Part shown: positions 53,793 through 62,003 of the stretch, piece after piece | Position numbering within the stretch: the stretch's first letter is position 1 | How the letters are laid out: each line of letters begins with the position of its first letter | Assembly: GCA_017556705.1 (NCBI GenBank) | Contig: JAFYMG010000003.1 | Coordinates: forward strand, 17,402-81,401 | From: Paludibacteraceae bacterium | Lineage (GTDB): Bacteria > Bacteroidota > Bacteroidia > Bacteroidales > Paludibacteraceae | Direction: 5' to 3' | DNA length: 64,000 nucleotides | The notes under the pieces: generated by a model | Told to the model about the DNA's origin: nothing | The model's database searches: none | The model's input: only the letters and a program-made list of their open reading frames with translations | Made by a program: the position numbers and the translations under genes

Positions 53793-53833
53793 GTACAATT
53801 GTTTGCAATTGTACAATTTTTGTAGTAATTTTG
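53793..53833 (+). promoter_or_regulatory. promoter of the beta-CASP nuclease with a palindrome centred on -33
   Basis: TTTG at 53802-53805, 20 bp, TAATTTTG at 53826-53833. The TTTG is the exact centre of a perfect inverted repeat, GTACAATTG (53793-53801) and CAATTGTAC (53806-53814). A protein bound there would block the -33 element. The palindrome is not seen elsewhere in the window. Confidence 0.65.
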
Positions 53834-53858
53834 CAAACGGATTTTAACCAATAATACC

Positions 53859-55265
53859 ATGAAAATACAATTCTTAGGCGCAGCGCGTGAGGTGACGGGT
53901 AGCAAACATTTGATCACCACCGATTCAGGAAAGACCATCTTGTTGGACTGCGGTATGTATCAAGGCAAAGGTATGGAAACCGATGAAGCCAACCGCGAAT
54001 TGGGCTTCGATCCCAAGGATATACACTATCTCCTACTCTCGCATGCACATATTGACCATTCAGGATTGATACCTTATATATACAGTCGTGGATTTCGCGG
54101 GAAAATCTATTGCACCGCTGCTACGCGTGACCTATGCCAATTGATGCTACAAGATACGGCATTTATCCAAGAACAAGATGTGCGGTGGTACAACAAGAAG
54201 ATGGACCGCCAACATAAACCCAAGATCAAACCGCTATTTGACACCAATCATGCGCAACAGGTGATGAAATTGTTCCGCCCTGTAGAATACGACACACCTT
54301 ACCGCATTGATGAACAGATACAGGTGCAGTTTACCAACTCGGGACATATGCTCGGTTCAGCAGTTATCAGCCTGGAAATCAAGGAGAATGACGAAGTGAA
54401 GCGCATTGCTTACACGGGTGATGTAGGGCGTTTGCATAGCCATATACTATGCACACCGCAAGCCTTTCCACAATGTGATTATCTGATATGCGAGTCCACC
54501 TACGGCAATCGTCTGCATGAGGATGAGTTGGTATCGGAAGAGCAACTGCTCGGGGTGGTGGAAGATACCTGTATGTACAAGAAGGGCAAACTATTGATTC
54601 CGTCCTTCTCTGTAGGCAGAACACAGGAAATAGTGTATGTGCTAAATGAACTATACAACGATGGTAGATTGGAGCGCGTGCCAGTGTATGTAGATTCGCC
54701 ACTATCCGCTAACGCCACTGAGATATTCCGCAGGTATGCCGATACACTGAACGAGCAAGTACGCGATACGATGCGCTTTGATCCCGATCCATTTGGGTTT
54801 AATACGCTAAGATATATCACCGATCTCAATGATTCTAAAGCACTGAATAAGAGCAAGCAGCCATGTATCGTGATTTCGGCATCAGGCATGTTGGAGGCAG
54901 GACGTATCAAGCACCATGTTTCGAATCACATTGATGACCCTAGCACGACGATATTGATAGTGGGTTATTGTACGCCAACATCATTGGGTGCACGCATACA
55001 AGATCCTACACTGCGCTATGTAAGCATCTTCGGATTTGACCATCGCATCCGTGCGCAAGTGACCAAGATTGAGGGATTCTCAGGACATGGTGATTATCAA
55101 GAAATGATTAGTTATTTCACCAGTTGTCAGGATATTAAGCAGATACGCAAGACCTTTATTGTACACGGTGAGAGTAGTGCACAAGAGGCTATGAAAGACC
55201 ACCTTTACGAAGCAGGCTTCCGTAATATCATGATTCCTGAAAAGGGCGAAAAGGTAGAGTTATAA
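53859..55265 (+). CDS. MBL-fold beta-CASP ribonuclease
   Basis: A 468-residue metallo-beta-lactamase-fold RNA nuclease of the CPSF73-like type. Zinc ligands are in SHAHIDHSG (His62, His64, Asp66, His67), with further ligands in NSGHMLGSA and YTGDVGR. The beta-CASP part carries SFSVGRTQEIVYVLNELY and the C-terminal VHGESSAQEAM with its His. No signal peptide. Bacterial members act in RNA turnover, though many are untested. It has a promoter with an operator-like palindrome. Confidence 0.9.
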   Translation: MKIQFLGAAREVTGSKHLITTDSGKTILLDCGMYQGKGMETDEANRELGFDPKDIHYLLLSHAHIDHSGLIPYIYSRGFRGKIYCTAATRDLCQLMLQDTAFIQEQDVRWYNKKMDRQHKPKIKPLFDTNHAQQVMKLFRPVEYDTPYRIDEQIQVQFTNSGHMLGSAVISLEIKENDEVKRIAYTGDVGRLHSHILCTPQAFPQCDYLICESTYGNRLHEDELVSEEQLLGVVEDTCMYKKGKLLIPSFSVGRTQEIVYVLNELYNDGRLERVPVYVDSPLSANATEIFRRYADTLNEQVRDTMRFDPDPFGFNTLRYITDLNDSKALNKSKQPCIVISASGMLEAGRIKHHVSNHIDDPSTTILIVGYCTPTSLGARIQDPTLRYVSIFGFDHRIRAQVTKIEGFSGHGDYQEMISYFTSCQDIKQIRKTFIVHGESSAQEAMKDHLYEAGFRNIMIPEKGEKVEL

Positions 55266-55272
55266 AAGAGAG

Positions 55273-55454
55273 GTCTGCCGACGGCATCCTTGCAAATAAC
55301 AGAACGATTTGCTTGCTTGAGTAAACTCAGACAGACAGTTGGGGGATTCGGACGCCGCCTTGCTACGCAATTCCCCCGAAACCCTAAGTCTGCCGACGGC
55401 ATCCTTGCCAATAAAAAAAGAAATCTGCTTGCTCAAATAAATTTGGACAGACAG
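55273..55454. repeat. 66-bp imperfect duplication between the nuclease gene and tRNA-Ser
   Basis: Copies 55273-55338 and 55388-55454 start with the same 21 bases (GTCTGCCGACGGCATCCTTG plus C), share TGCTTGCT in the middle and end in ACAGACAG. Only the second copy has become part of a terminator. Between them is GGGGGATTCG, also present in the T-arm of the tRNA gene, and AATTCCCCCG. Confidence 0.7.
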
Positions 55455-55467
55455 ATTTCTTTTTTTA
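55413..55467. terminator. bidirectional terminator between the nuclease gene and tRNA-Ser
   Basis: A perfect 15-bp stem (55413-55427 with 55453-55467), A7 on one side and T7 on the other, loop of about 25 nt. Confidence 0.85.
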
Positions 55468-55470
55468 TTG

Positions 55471-55557
55471 CGGAAAGTGGGGGATTCGAACCCTCGATAC
55501 GCTTGCGCGTATACCGCATTTCGAGTGCGGCTCTTTCGACCACTCAGACAACTTTCC
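55471..55557 (-). tRNA. tRNA-Ser(CGA)
   Basis: An 87-nt tRNA with complete cloverleaf: acceptor GGAAAGT/ACTTTCC, D-arm with GTGGTCGAAAGAG, anticodon loop CTCGAAA giving anticodon CGA (codon UCG), long variable arm TACGCGCAAGCGTA typical of tRNA-Ser, T-arm GGTTCGAATCC. The discriminator is G. CCA is not encoded. Confidence 0.96.
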
Positions 55558-55570
55558 TTTAATTCGACTG

Positions 55571-55602
55571 CAAAGGTAGTACTTTTTTCTTACATACGCA
55601 AA
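55571..55602 (-). promoter_or_regulatory. tRNA-Ser promoter
   Basis: Minus strand: TTTG (55602-55599), 20 bp, TACCTTTG (55578-55571), 13 bp before the mature tRNA 5' end. Confidence 0.7.
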
Positions 55603-55622
55603 TAATCCGCTATTTTTTTATT

Positions 55623-56039
55623 TTATCGTTCCTCAAAAGTACCGTCCGTATAAAAGATTAATATCTTCTGAACAGTGCGAGAGGAGGTAGAGGTATTGGT
55701 AATAGCTGATTGGATATGAGTAGGGGAAGTGGTGACTGATTTTTGTGTAGTAACCACTGGTTTTTCCTCCATTTGAGAGAAAAGATCAGGATCACTCGCA
55801 GAGTGATTAACAGGTTCATATCCCGCTTTATACATCTCACCTTTACCCATAAATAACCAATCCGACTCGATAAAAGGGAAATGAGTAGCGATATTCTGCA
55901 GTAGTTCTAAACTGGGTTTGTTACGACCACTCATGATATTGGAAATAGTACCAGCACTCACTTCTAACTCAAGGGAGAGTTGCTTTGCATTGAGTCCCTG
56001 AGATTTCATTATTTCGATCAATCGTTCACGTCCGTCCAT
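55623..56039 (-). CDS. XRE-family helix-turn-helix regulator
   Basis: A 138-residue protein with an N-terminal Cro/CI-type HTH (NAKQLSLELEVSAGTISNIM then SGRNKPSLELLQNIATHFP), a variable, probably unstructured Ser/Thr-rich linker, and the C-terminal motif KILIFYTDGTFEE. That ending is typical of a widespread Bacteroidales regulator family. Likely a homodimeric repressor; targets unknown. It sits alone between tRNA-Ser and a long non-coding stretch. Confidence 0.88.
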   Translation of the reverse strand: MDGRERLIEIMKSQGLNAKQLSLELEVSAGTISNIMSGRNKPSLELLQNIATHFPFIESDWLFMGKGEMYKAGYEPVNHSASDPDLFSQMEEKPVVTTQKSVTTSPTHIQSAITNTSTSSRTVQKILIFYTDGTFEER

Positions 56040-56110
56040 TTTACGCGATTCTCAGCAAAGTTATACTTTAGTTTATTTTCTAACAAATATATGTTATTCT
56101 AAATCGTCTG

Positions 56111-56142
56111 CAAAGGTACAAAATATATTTCACATGTGCAAA
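56111..56142 (-). promoter_or_regulatory. promoter of the XRE regulator gene
   Basis: Minus strand: TTTG (56142-56139), 20 bp, TACCTTTG (56118-56111); start codon 72 bp downstream. Confidence 0.6.
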
Positions 56143-56893
56143 TAAATTATTTCACAGTATAAAACTTCACAACATTCACTTTTGTGAATTCAAAAGAACT
56201 GCACAGTGACACTATCTGTAGATGCGCTTACACTATCCGCGTTGTATAAATTGCTCTATTACTTTAATAATCAGCATTATGTATGCTGATTATTAGCGAG
56301 TTACGTGTATTTTGAGTGATTTTTCTTGCTTATTCTGTTGGCCATCATGATTTTTTTTTCAAATACTTGAATCGCTACTTTGTGATTTTTGCTTATAACG
56401 TTGGTTTATAATTGTTTGTATTATAATATTAGTCTATTTGTACATTGAATTTTAGCAATTGGTTAAATGATTTAAGCGGATATAAGAATAGGTTAGTCGT
56501 GCTTTTGATATGTGAATTGTTTATTTGAATAGAGGAGTGTATTTATTCGTATATTTAGAAATTCACAGCACTATATTGTAGAAGAGACGACGATTCCATA
56601 CCCTATACTCTAAAATTATCTAGGCAAACTATATAGACTAGATAACCTAAAAAATACTTAGAATGATAATAATACAAATTCATGAGAATTGAATATTTTG
56701 GAGTAAATAATAGGGTAATTGTTCAGAATATGCGATTTTCAGCAAGAAAGAAAAAGTTGCTACTTTGTGGAGAATATTGTATGGTAAATGTTAGACTAAG
56801 GGTTAGCAAAAAGAAATACCCAGGGTATACTAAAGGTATACTAAGGGTATACAAATTGTAGGTAGGAATCTACCCTATGAAAACAAAAGAAAG
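56143..56893. other. 750-bp A/T-rich stretch without recognisable genes
   Basis: No convincing ORF on either strand, no tRNA and no promoter with a matching gene. It holds a perfect 13-bp inverted repeat (56265-56277 with 56283-56295, 5-nt loop) and three GGTATACTAA-like direct repeats (56823-56853). A weak GGTAG/CTACC hairpin (56861-56874) could end the YitT transcript. The remainder looks like decayed sequence. Confidence 0.55.
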
Positions 56894-57847
56894 TTACTTG
56901 TTTTTGATTGTGTCGAATCCTTGTCCAAAGACACCACTGACATTGGCTTGGCTGACAAAGGCATTAGGGTCAATGGATTTGATGATATGGAAGATTAATT
57001 GGCTTTCTTGTTTGCGTGCCAATACGGTAACCACCCGTATTGGTTGCTGACTATACCATCCTGTTCCATCTAGGACGGTGACTCCACGATGTACAGTTTG
57101 ATTAATAGCCGTAGCTATCTCATCGTATTTCGTGGAGAAGATAAAGAACTGCACAGATTGACGCATGCGGGACATTATCCAATCTAGAGCTGCCGTATAA
57201 CTGACAGTCATGCATAGACCATAGAGAATACGTTTGATCTTGAAGTCAACAATATCCATCCCTTCTACATAGAATTGCTCAGGAATAGGTAAGAAATAAC
57301 TGCTAGCAATGATAATAGCATCGCAGATGATCATCACCTTGCCTAGGGATACATCCTTGTAGTTGTTAACAATCATAGCTACAATATCCGTACCGCCAGA
57401 TGAACCATTGTTGAGCATTACAATGCCTAAACTTATACCAAAAATGACTCCTCCAACGATACAAGCTGTCACTGGATCATCGATAAGCGGTTCGGTTCGC
57501 ATGGGTATCACACGATACCAGAAGGCCAGAGCCAATGCACCCACTAGGGTGCGCACACAAAACTTCCATCCTACGGTTAGTGCTGCAATAATTAGGAGTA
57601 TTGTATTGATCGTCAGAGAGCTAATCCATAATGGAATCGAACCACCATATTCAGGAAAAAGATCCGTAAAGAATCCTTGTGTCGCATAGTAAATGATGGA
57701 ACATATACCTGTGAGTCCAGCACCGACCACGTTTTGTGGTACGAAAATCCAGTTGACCATAAGGGCAAAAGGAAAGAGGGCGAGTAGGATCATCAGGTAC
57801 TCACGGATAGTCTTTTTGAGTGGATTAGCTCCAAGTAGATGTTCCAT
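56894..57847 (-). CDS. YitT family membrane protein (second copy)
   Basis: A 317-residue protein: five or six N-terminal helices (DUF161/YitT_membrane, NNGSSGGTDIVAMIVNNY) and a cytoplasmic DUF2179 domain (VHRGVTVLDGTGWYSQQPI to the C terminus), related to ferredoxin-fold sensors. Function in transport is unknown. It is the direct paralogue of the next gene upstream (12-bp gap): the shared framework includes VNWI, PVVGAGLTG-like, NNGS-GG-DIVAMIVN, RQSVQFFIFS and GVFGQGF. Last in the gcvP unit. Confidence 0.9.
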   Translation of the reverse strand: MEHLLGANPLKKTIREYLMILLALFPFALMVNWIFVPQNVVGAGLTGICSIIYYATQGFFTDLFPEYGGSIPLWISSLTINTILLIIAALTVGWKFCVRTLVGALALAFWYRVIPMRTEPLIDDPVTACIVGGVIFGISLGIVMLNNGSSGGTDIVAMIVNNYKDVSLGKVMIICDAIIIASSYFLPIPEQFYVEGMDIVDFKIKRILYGLCMTVSYTAALDWIMSRMRQSVQFFIFSTKYDEIATAINQTVHRGVTVLDGTGWYSQQPIRVVTVLARKQESQLIFHIIKSIDPNAFVSQANVSGVFGQGFDTIKNK

Positions 57848-57859
57848 ATCTAAGGTATA

Positions 57860-58789
57860 TTATGCTTTCTCTTTAATGGATTCGAATCCTTGTCCGAACA
57901 CACCACGCACTTGGCTTTGGCTAATGAATGCGTTAGGATCAATTGCATGTACGAGACGGAAGATGGTGGCTGACTCGTGTTGACGAGCGATAGTGGTAAT
58001 AACCTTGGTAGGTGATTTAGAGTATCCACCTTGTGCATCCAAGAAAGTTACACCGCGAGGCACTTGCGTCATGATAGCTTCAGCTATCTCCTCGTATTTC
58101 TCGCTGAAAATGAAGAACTGTACCGATTGACGAGTGCGGTTGAGTACCCAATCTACAGCAGTACCAGCCATAAAGGTATAACACAAACCAAAGAGAATCT
58201 TCTCCAAACCTTGTCCAAATGGTAGTTCCTTGATTTCAGGCAAGAAATAAGCGCATAGAATAATCACAATATCGCATGCCATGAGTACGCGCCCCATAGG
58301 CAAATGCTTGTACTTGTTGACAATCATCGCTACGATATCTACTCCACCCGTGCTGCCATTGTTGAGGAACACAATACCCAAGAAAGATCCCATGAACAAA
58401 CCGCCTAGGATAACTGCCATAAATGGATCACTAATGACAGGTTCTGCAGGTATTTCTATAACTTTGAGCCATATTGTATACCAAAGCACTCCCCAAAGAG
58501 TACGTACACAATAGCGCCATCCTACAGTAAAAAATGCTGCTATCAAGAGAGCTAAGTTGCACACAAATGAACTTAACCAAATGGGGACAAATGCGTCTGT
58601 TGCAAAATAGATAATCTCGCAAAGACCCGTTAATCCACCTCCAACAATGGTATGTGGTACCAAGATCCAATTGACCGCAATGGCATACGGAATGGTGGCA
58701 ATGATAATCATTATATACTCCTTGAGAGTAATCAGCGGTTTCATTCGCTGATAATCCTTGAGTAGTTCGCGAAGTTTTCCTTTAGACAT
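57860..58789 (-). CDS. YitT family membrane protein (first copy)
   Basis: A 309-residue paralogue of the downstream protein, same layout: N-terminal membrane domain with VNWILVPHTIVGGGLTG and NNGSTGGVDIVAMIVN, then DUF2179 (VPRGVTFLDAQGGYSKSPTK). The tandem arrangement suggests gene duplication and possibly a heteromeric complex. It lies 62 bp downstream of gcvP with a palindromic-core module in the gap. Confidence 0.9.
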   Translation of the reverse strand: MSKGKLRELLKDYQRMKPLITLKEYIMIIIATIPYAIAVNWILVPHTIVGGGLTGLCEIIYFATDAFVPIWLSSFVCNLALLIAAFFTVGWRYCVRTLWGVLWYTIWLKVIEIPAEPVISDPFMAVILGGLFMGSFLGIVFLNNGSTGGVDIVAMIVNKYKHLPMGRVLMACDIVIILCAYFLPEIKELPFGQGLEKILFGLCYTFMAGTAVDWVLNRTRQSVQFFIFSEKYEEIAEAIMTQVPRGVTFLDAQGGYSKSPTKVITTIARQHESATIFRLVHAIDPNAFISQSQVRGVFGQGFESIKEKA

Positions 58790-58798
58790 ATTATGTTG

Positions 58799-58841
58799 TT
58801 TAGTGGACGGCGCAAGCGCCTATTGTTTAGTGTTTAGAGAG
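58799..58841 (+). repeat. palindromic-core module between gcvP and YitT
   Basis: Flank TTTAGTGGAC, core GGCGCAAGCGCC (5-bp stem, AA loop), flank TATTGTTTAGTGTTTAGAG. Confidence 0.7.
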
Positions 58842-58851
58842 TTTTTGCTTC

Positions 58852-61683
58852 TTACTTATATCGTGCAACGAGGTTGCGATCGCCCCATCCGTTGTCCACA
58901 CGGCAAACTGGCAACCAGAACTTGTTCTCGCGTACCCAATTAGCTGGATAAGCTGCTTTCTCACGGCTATAAGGATGATTCCATTCGTCCGCAACTACCT
59001 CATACTCAGCGTGTGGTGAGTTAACAAGGACGTTCTCTTTAGCATCTACCTCGCCATTTTCTACTTCGGCGATCTCTTTGCGAATGGTCAGCAATGCGTC
59101 TACAAACTTATCTACTTCGCAAAGCGACTCACTCTCAGTTGGTTCAATCATGAGGGTACCATGAACTGGGAATGAGAGGGTTGGTGCGTGGTAGCCAAAA
59201 TCCATGAGTCGTTTTGCGATATCCGACTCGGTGATGCCAATTGAGTGGAACTGACGGCAGTCAAGAATGAGTTCGTGACCTACTCTACCCGTCACACCTG
59301 TGTAAACGATACCGTAAGCGTCTTTGAGCTTAGCAGCCATGTAGTTGGCAGAGAGGATAGCCGCTGCTGTGGACTCACGCAATCCCTCTTCGCCCATCAT
59401 GCGGATATAGCCGTAAGAGATAAGCGCCATGTTGGCATTGCCATAGAGTGCACTTGAAACGCGGTTGTTCTCAGCCTGAGGCATTGCACTAACCAAGTGC
59501 TCCGCACAGCAGATAGCACCTACACCAGGACCACCACCGCCGTGAGGGCTAGCAAAAGACTTGTGGAGGTTGAGGTGGCATACATCAGCACCGATGATAC
59601 CAGGATTGGTATAACCAATTTGTGCATTCATGTTGGCACCGTCCATATATACTTGTCCACCGCAGTCGTGTACAATTTGGCACATCTCGCGGATAGCCAT
59701 CTCGAAGATACCGTGGGTAGATGGGTATGTGATCATACAACCTGCGAGGTTGTCGCGGTTTTGCTCGGCTTTCTCACGCCAGTCAGCGAGATCGGTGTTA
59801 CCATTCTCGTCACATTTCACTACTACAGGAATCATGCCCGCTTGCGCACAAGAAGCAGGGTTAGTACCATGAGCAGAAGCAGGGATAAGGAGGATATTGC
59901 GATGATCTTGACCTTGTTGGTGGAGATACTCGCGGATAGTCACGAGACCTGCATACTCGCCAGCTGCACCAGAAGTAGGTTGGAGGTTGCATGCTGCAAA
60001 GCCCGTGATGGTAGCTAATTGTTGCTCGAGTTCTTCGAGTACTTCTTGATAACCAGCCACTTGCTCTACTGGAGCCAATGGGTGAACGCCCATGAATCCT
60101 GGATAAGTAACAGGAATCATTGCAGCAGCAGGATTGAGTTTCATAGTACAAGAACCTAGAGGAATCATGCTGTGGGTGAGCGAGATGTCTTTGCGCTCAA
60201 GACGTTTGAGGTAACGCATCATTTCGGTCTCGGTATGATAGCGAACAAAGATCTCTTCTTGCAAGTAGTCCACTTCTCGCACATTCTCTTCGGAGATAGC
60301 CCAAAGGCCATTGAATGCCTCGTCGCTATCTTCGTATTGAGCGAGGTTGTCGCTGGCCGCTGCAAAGAGGTCGATGATGTCGTTCATATCGTCCACAGTG
60401 ACGGTCTCGTCGAGTGAGAGCCCTACCCAACCCTCTGCGTCGTAGTAGAGGTTGATGCCACGCTCTTCTGCCTCTTGGCGAATGCGCTCAACGGTAGTCT
60501 CAACAGGGATAATCTTCAGTGTATCAAAGAATTCGGTATTCTCTTGCTCGTAGCCATATGCTTGAAGCATCTCGCTGAGGTATGCTGCTTTTCCATGGAT
60601 ACCTTCGGCAATCTCACGAATACCTTCGGCACCGTGATAGACGCCGTACATACCAACCATGATAGCAGAGAGAGCTTCGGCGGTACAGATATTGGAGGTA
60701 GCTTTCTCACGTTTGATGTGCTGCTCGCGTGTTTGGAGAGCAAGGCGGAAAGCAGGTTTATCGTGTGTGTCTTTGCTCAGACCGATGATACGACCTGGCA
60801 TGTCACGTTTGTATTCTTCGCGAGTTGCCATGTAACCAGCGGTTGGACCACCATAGCTAAGAGGGAGTCCCATGCGTTGGGCGGTACCACACATGATGTC
60901 GGCATTGAGTGGTTTAAGTAGCGCCAAAGCCATGAGGTCGGCGATGACAGTCACTTTCATGCCTGCTGCATGGCAGCCGTCAATGAAAGCGGTATAGTCT
61001 TCGATGGCACCTTCGGCATTAGGCCATTGCACGATAGCGCCGAAGAAAGGACCATTGGCTGCGAGCCAGTCTGGAGTGACTTGTGCATAATCCACCATCA
61101 CGAGATCAATGTCTTGTCCTTTCGCGCGCGTGCGCATTACATATAAGGTGTTCTCAAAAATCTTTTTGTCCACCAAGACTTTCTTCACTCCTACTTTCAC
61201 CATATCACGGGTACGAAGATTGCGCATCATGGTCACTGCTTCGGCTGCAGCAGTAGCTTCGTCAAGAAGTGAGCAGTTGGCGAGTGGCAGACCTGTGAGG
61301 TCACTGATCATGGTTTGATATACAAACAGCGCCTCAAGGCGACCTTGACTAATCTCAGCTTGGTAAGGAGTGTATGAGGTGTACCAAACAGGATTTTCCA
61401 ATATATTGCGTTGAATTACAGCAGGAGTGATACTGCCGTACCATCCACGACCGATATAGGAGCGATAGAGTTGGTTCTTCGCTGCCATTTGGTGCATGGT
61501 GGAGAGATGCTCTTGCTCGGTGAGTGGCTCATCCAAATCCAGAGGCTCCTCTAGGAGGATATCCGCTGGCATGGTTTGTACGATGAGTTCATCCACGCTC
61601 TTCACTCCGATTACTTCCAACATCTGCTGTTGGTCTTGCTCTGTCAGACCAATATGTCTGCTTTTCAAGTAGTTAGTTTTCAC
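58852..61683 (-). CDS. gcvP: glycine dehydrogenase (aminomethyl-transferring), P-protein
   Basis: Decarboxylates glycine and transfers aminomethyl to the lipoyl group of H-protein; 943 residues, the fused form of both P subunits. The PLP lysine is in LNLHKSFASPHGGGGPG. N-terminal half: YTPYQAEISQGRLEALFVYQ and TMI(S)DLTGLPLANCSLLDEAT. No gcvT or gcvH is adjacent. The first gene of a unit with two YitT proteins. Confidence 0.97.
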   Translation of the reverse strand: MKTNYLKSRHIGLTEQDQQQMLEVIGVKSVDELIVQTMPADILLEEPLDLDEPLTEQEHLSTMHQMAAKNQLYRSYIGRGWYGSITPAVIQRNILENPVWYTSYTPYQAEISQGRLEALFVYQTMISDLTGLPLANCSLLDEATAAAEAVTMMRNLRTRDMVKVGVKKVLVDKKIFENTLYVMRTRAKGQDIDLVMVDYAQVTPDWLAANGPFFGAIVQWPNAEGAIEDYTAFIDGCHAAGMKVTVIADLMALALLKPLNADIMCGTAQRMGLPLSYGGPTAGYMATREEYKRDMPGRIIGLSKDTHDKPAFRLALQTREQHIKREKATSNICTAEALSAIMVGMYGVYHGAEGIREIAEGIHGKAAYLSEMLQAYGYEQENTEFFDTLKIIPVETTVERIRQEAEERGINLYYDAEGWVGLSLDETVTVDDMNDIIDLFAAASDNLAQYEDSDEAFNGLWAISEENVREVDYLQEEIFVRYHTETEMMRYLKRLERKDISLTHSMIPLGSCTMKLNPAAAMIPVTYPGFMGVHPLAPVEQVAGYQEVLEELEQQLATITGFAACNLQPTSGAAGEYAGLVTIREYLHQQGQDHRNILLIPASAHGTNPASCAQAGMIPVVVKCDENGNTDLADWREKAEQNRDNLAGCMITYPSTHGIFEMAIREMCQIVHDCGGQVYMDGANMNAQIGYTNPGIIGADVCHLNLHKSFASPHGGGGPGVGAICCAEHLVSAMPQAENNRVSSALYGNANMALISYGYIRMMGEEGLRESTAAAILSANYMAAKLKDAYGIVYTGVTGRVGHELILDCRQFHSIGITESDIAKRLMDFGYHAPTLSFPVHGTLMIEPTESESLCEVDKFVDALLTIRKEIAEVENGEVDAKENVLVNSPHAEYEVVADEWNHPYSREKAAYPANWVRENKFWLPVCRVDNGWGDRNLVARYK

Positions 61684-61722
61684 AATATATTGTATTTAGA
61701 GTTAAAAATCATAATTAGCGTG

Positions 61723-61753
61723 CAAAGTTACAATTTTTTTCTAATATATACAA
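61723..61753 (-). promoter_or_regulatory. gcvP promoter
   Basis: Minus strand: TTG (61753-61751), 20 bp, TAACTTTG (61730-61723). No glycine riboswitch is visible in the 40-nt leader. Confidence 0.65.
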
Positions 61754-61789
61754 GTATATATTAATTTTTAACTAAAAAAGCTATTTTTA

Positions 61790-61821
61790 TTTGCTTATGT
61801 GATTTATTTGTTGTACCTTTG
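61790..61821 (+). promoter_or_regulatory. promoter of the right-edge surface protein
   Basis: TTTG at 61790-61793, 20 bp, TACCTTTG at 61814-61821. The leader is about 175 nt and contains a perfect TTCTTC/GAAGAA hairpin (61831-61846) and, at about 61890-61918, an ACATC/GATGT hairpin followed by eight T residues. The second could attenuate transcription. Confidence 0.6.
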
Positions 61822-62003
61822 CAATAGATTTCTTCGCTAGAAGAATATTTGATTGACATATTGGTAAATAAAAGGCTTCTGTTAATACATCGTCAACGGA
61901 TGTCTATTTTTTTTGCGCCATAACGAAAGGATTTTTTTCGACTTATTAACAATAATACACAACTAATTAACAACTAATTATTAACCAAAAAATCAAAATC
62001 ATT

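Noticed and set aside
55320..55385. Second tRNA gene or tRNA remnant
   Set aside because: Only GGGGGATTCG resembles the T-arm; no acceptor, anticodon or D-arm can be drawn.
61684..61722. Glycine riboswitch upstream of gcvP
   Set aside because: The leader is only about 40 nt, too short for the aptamer.
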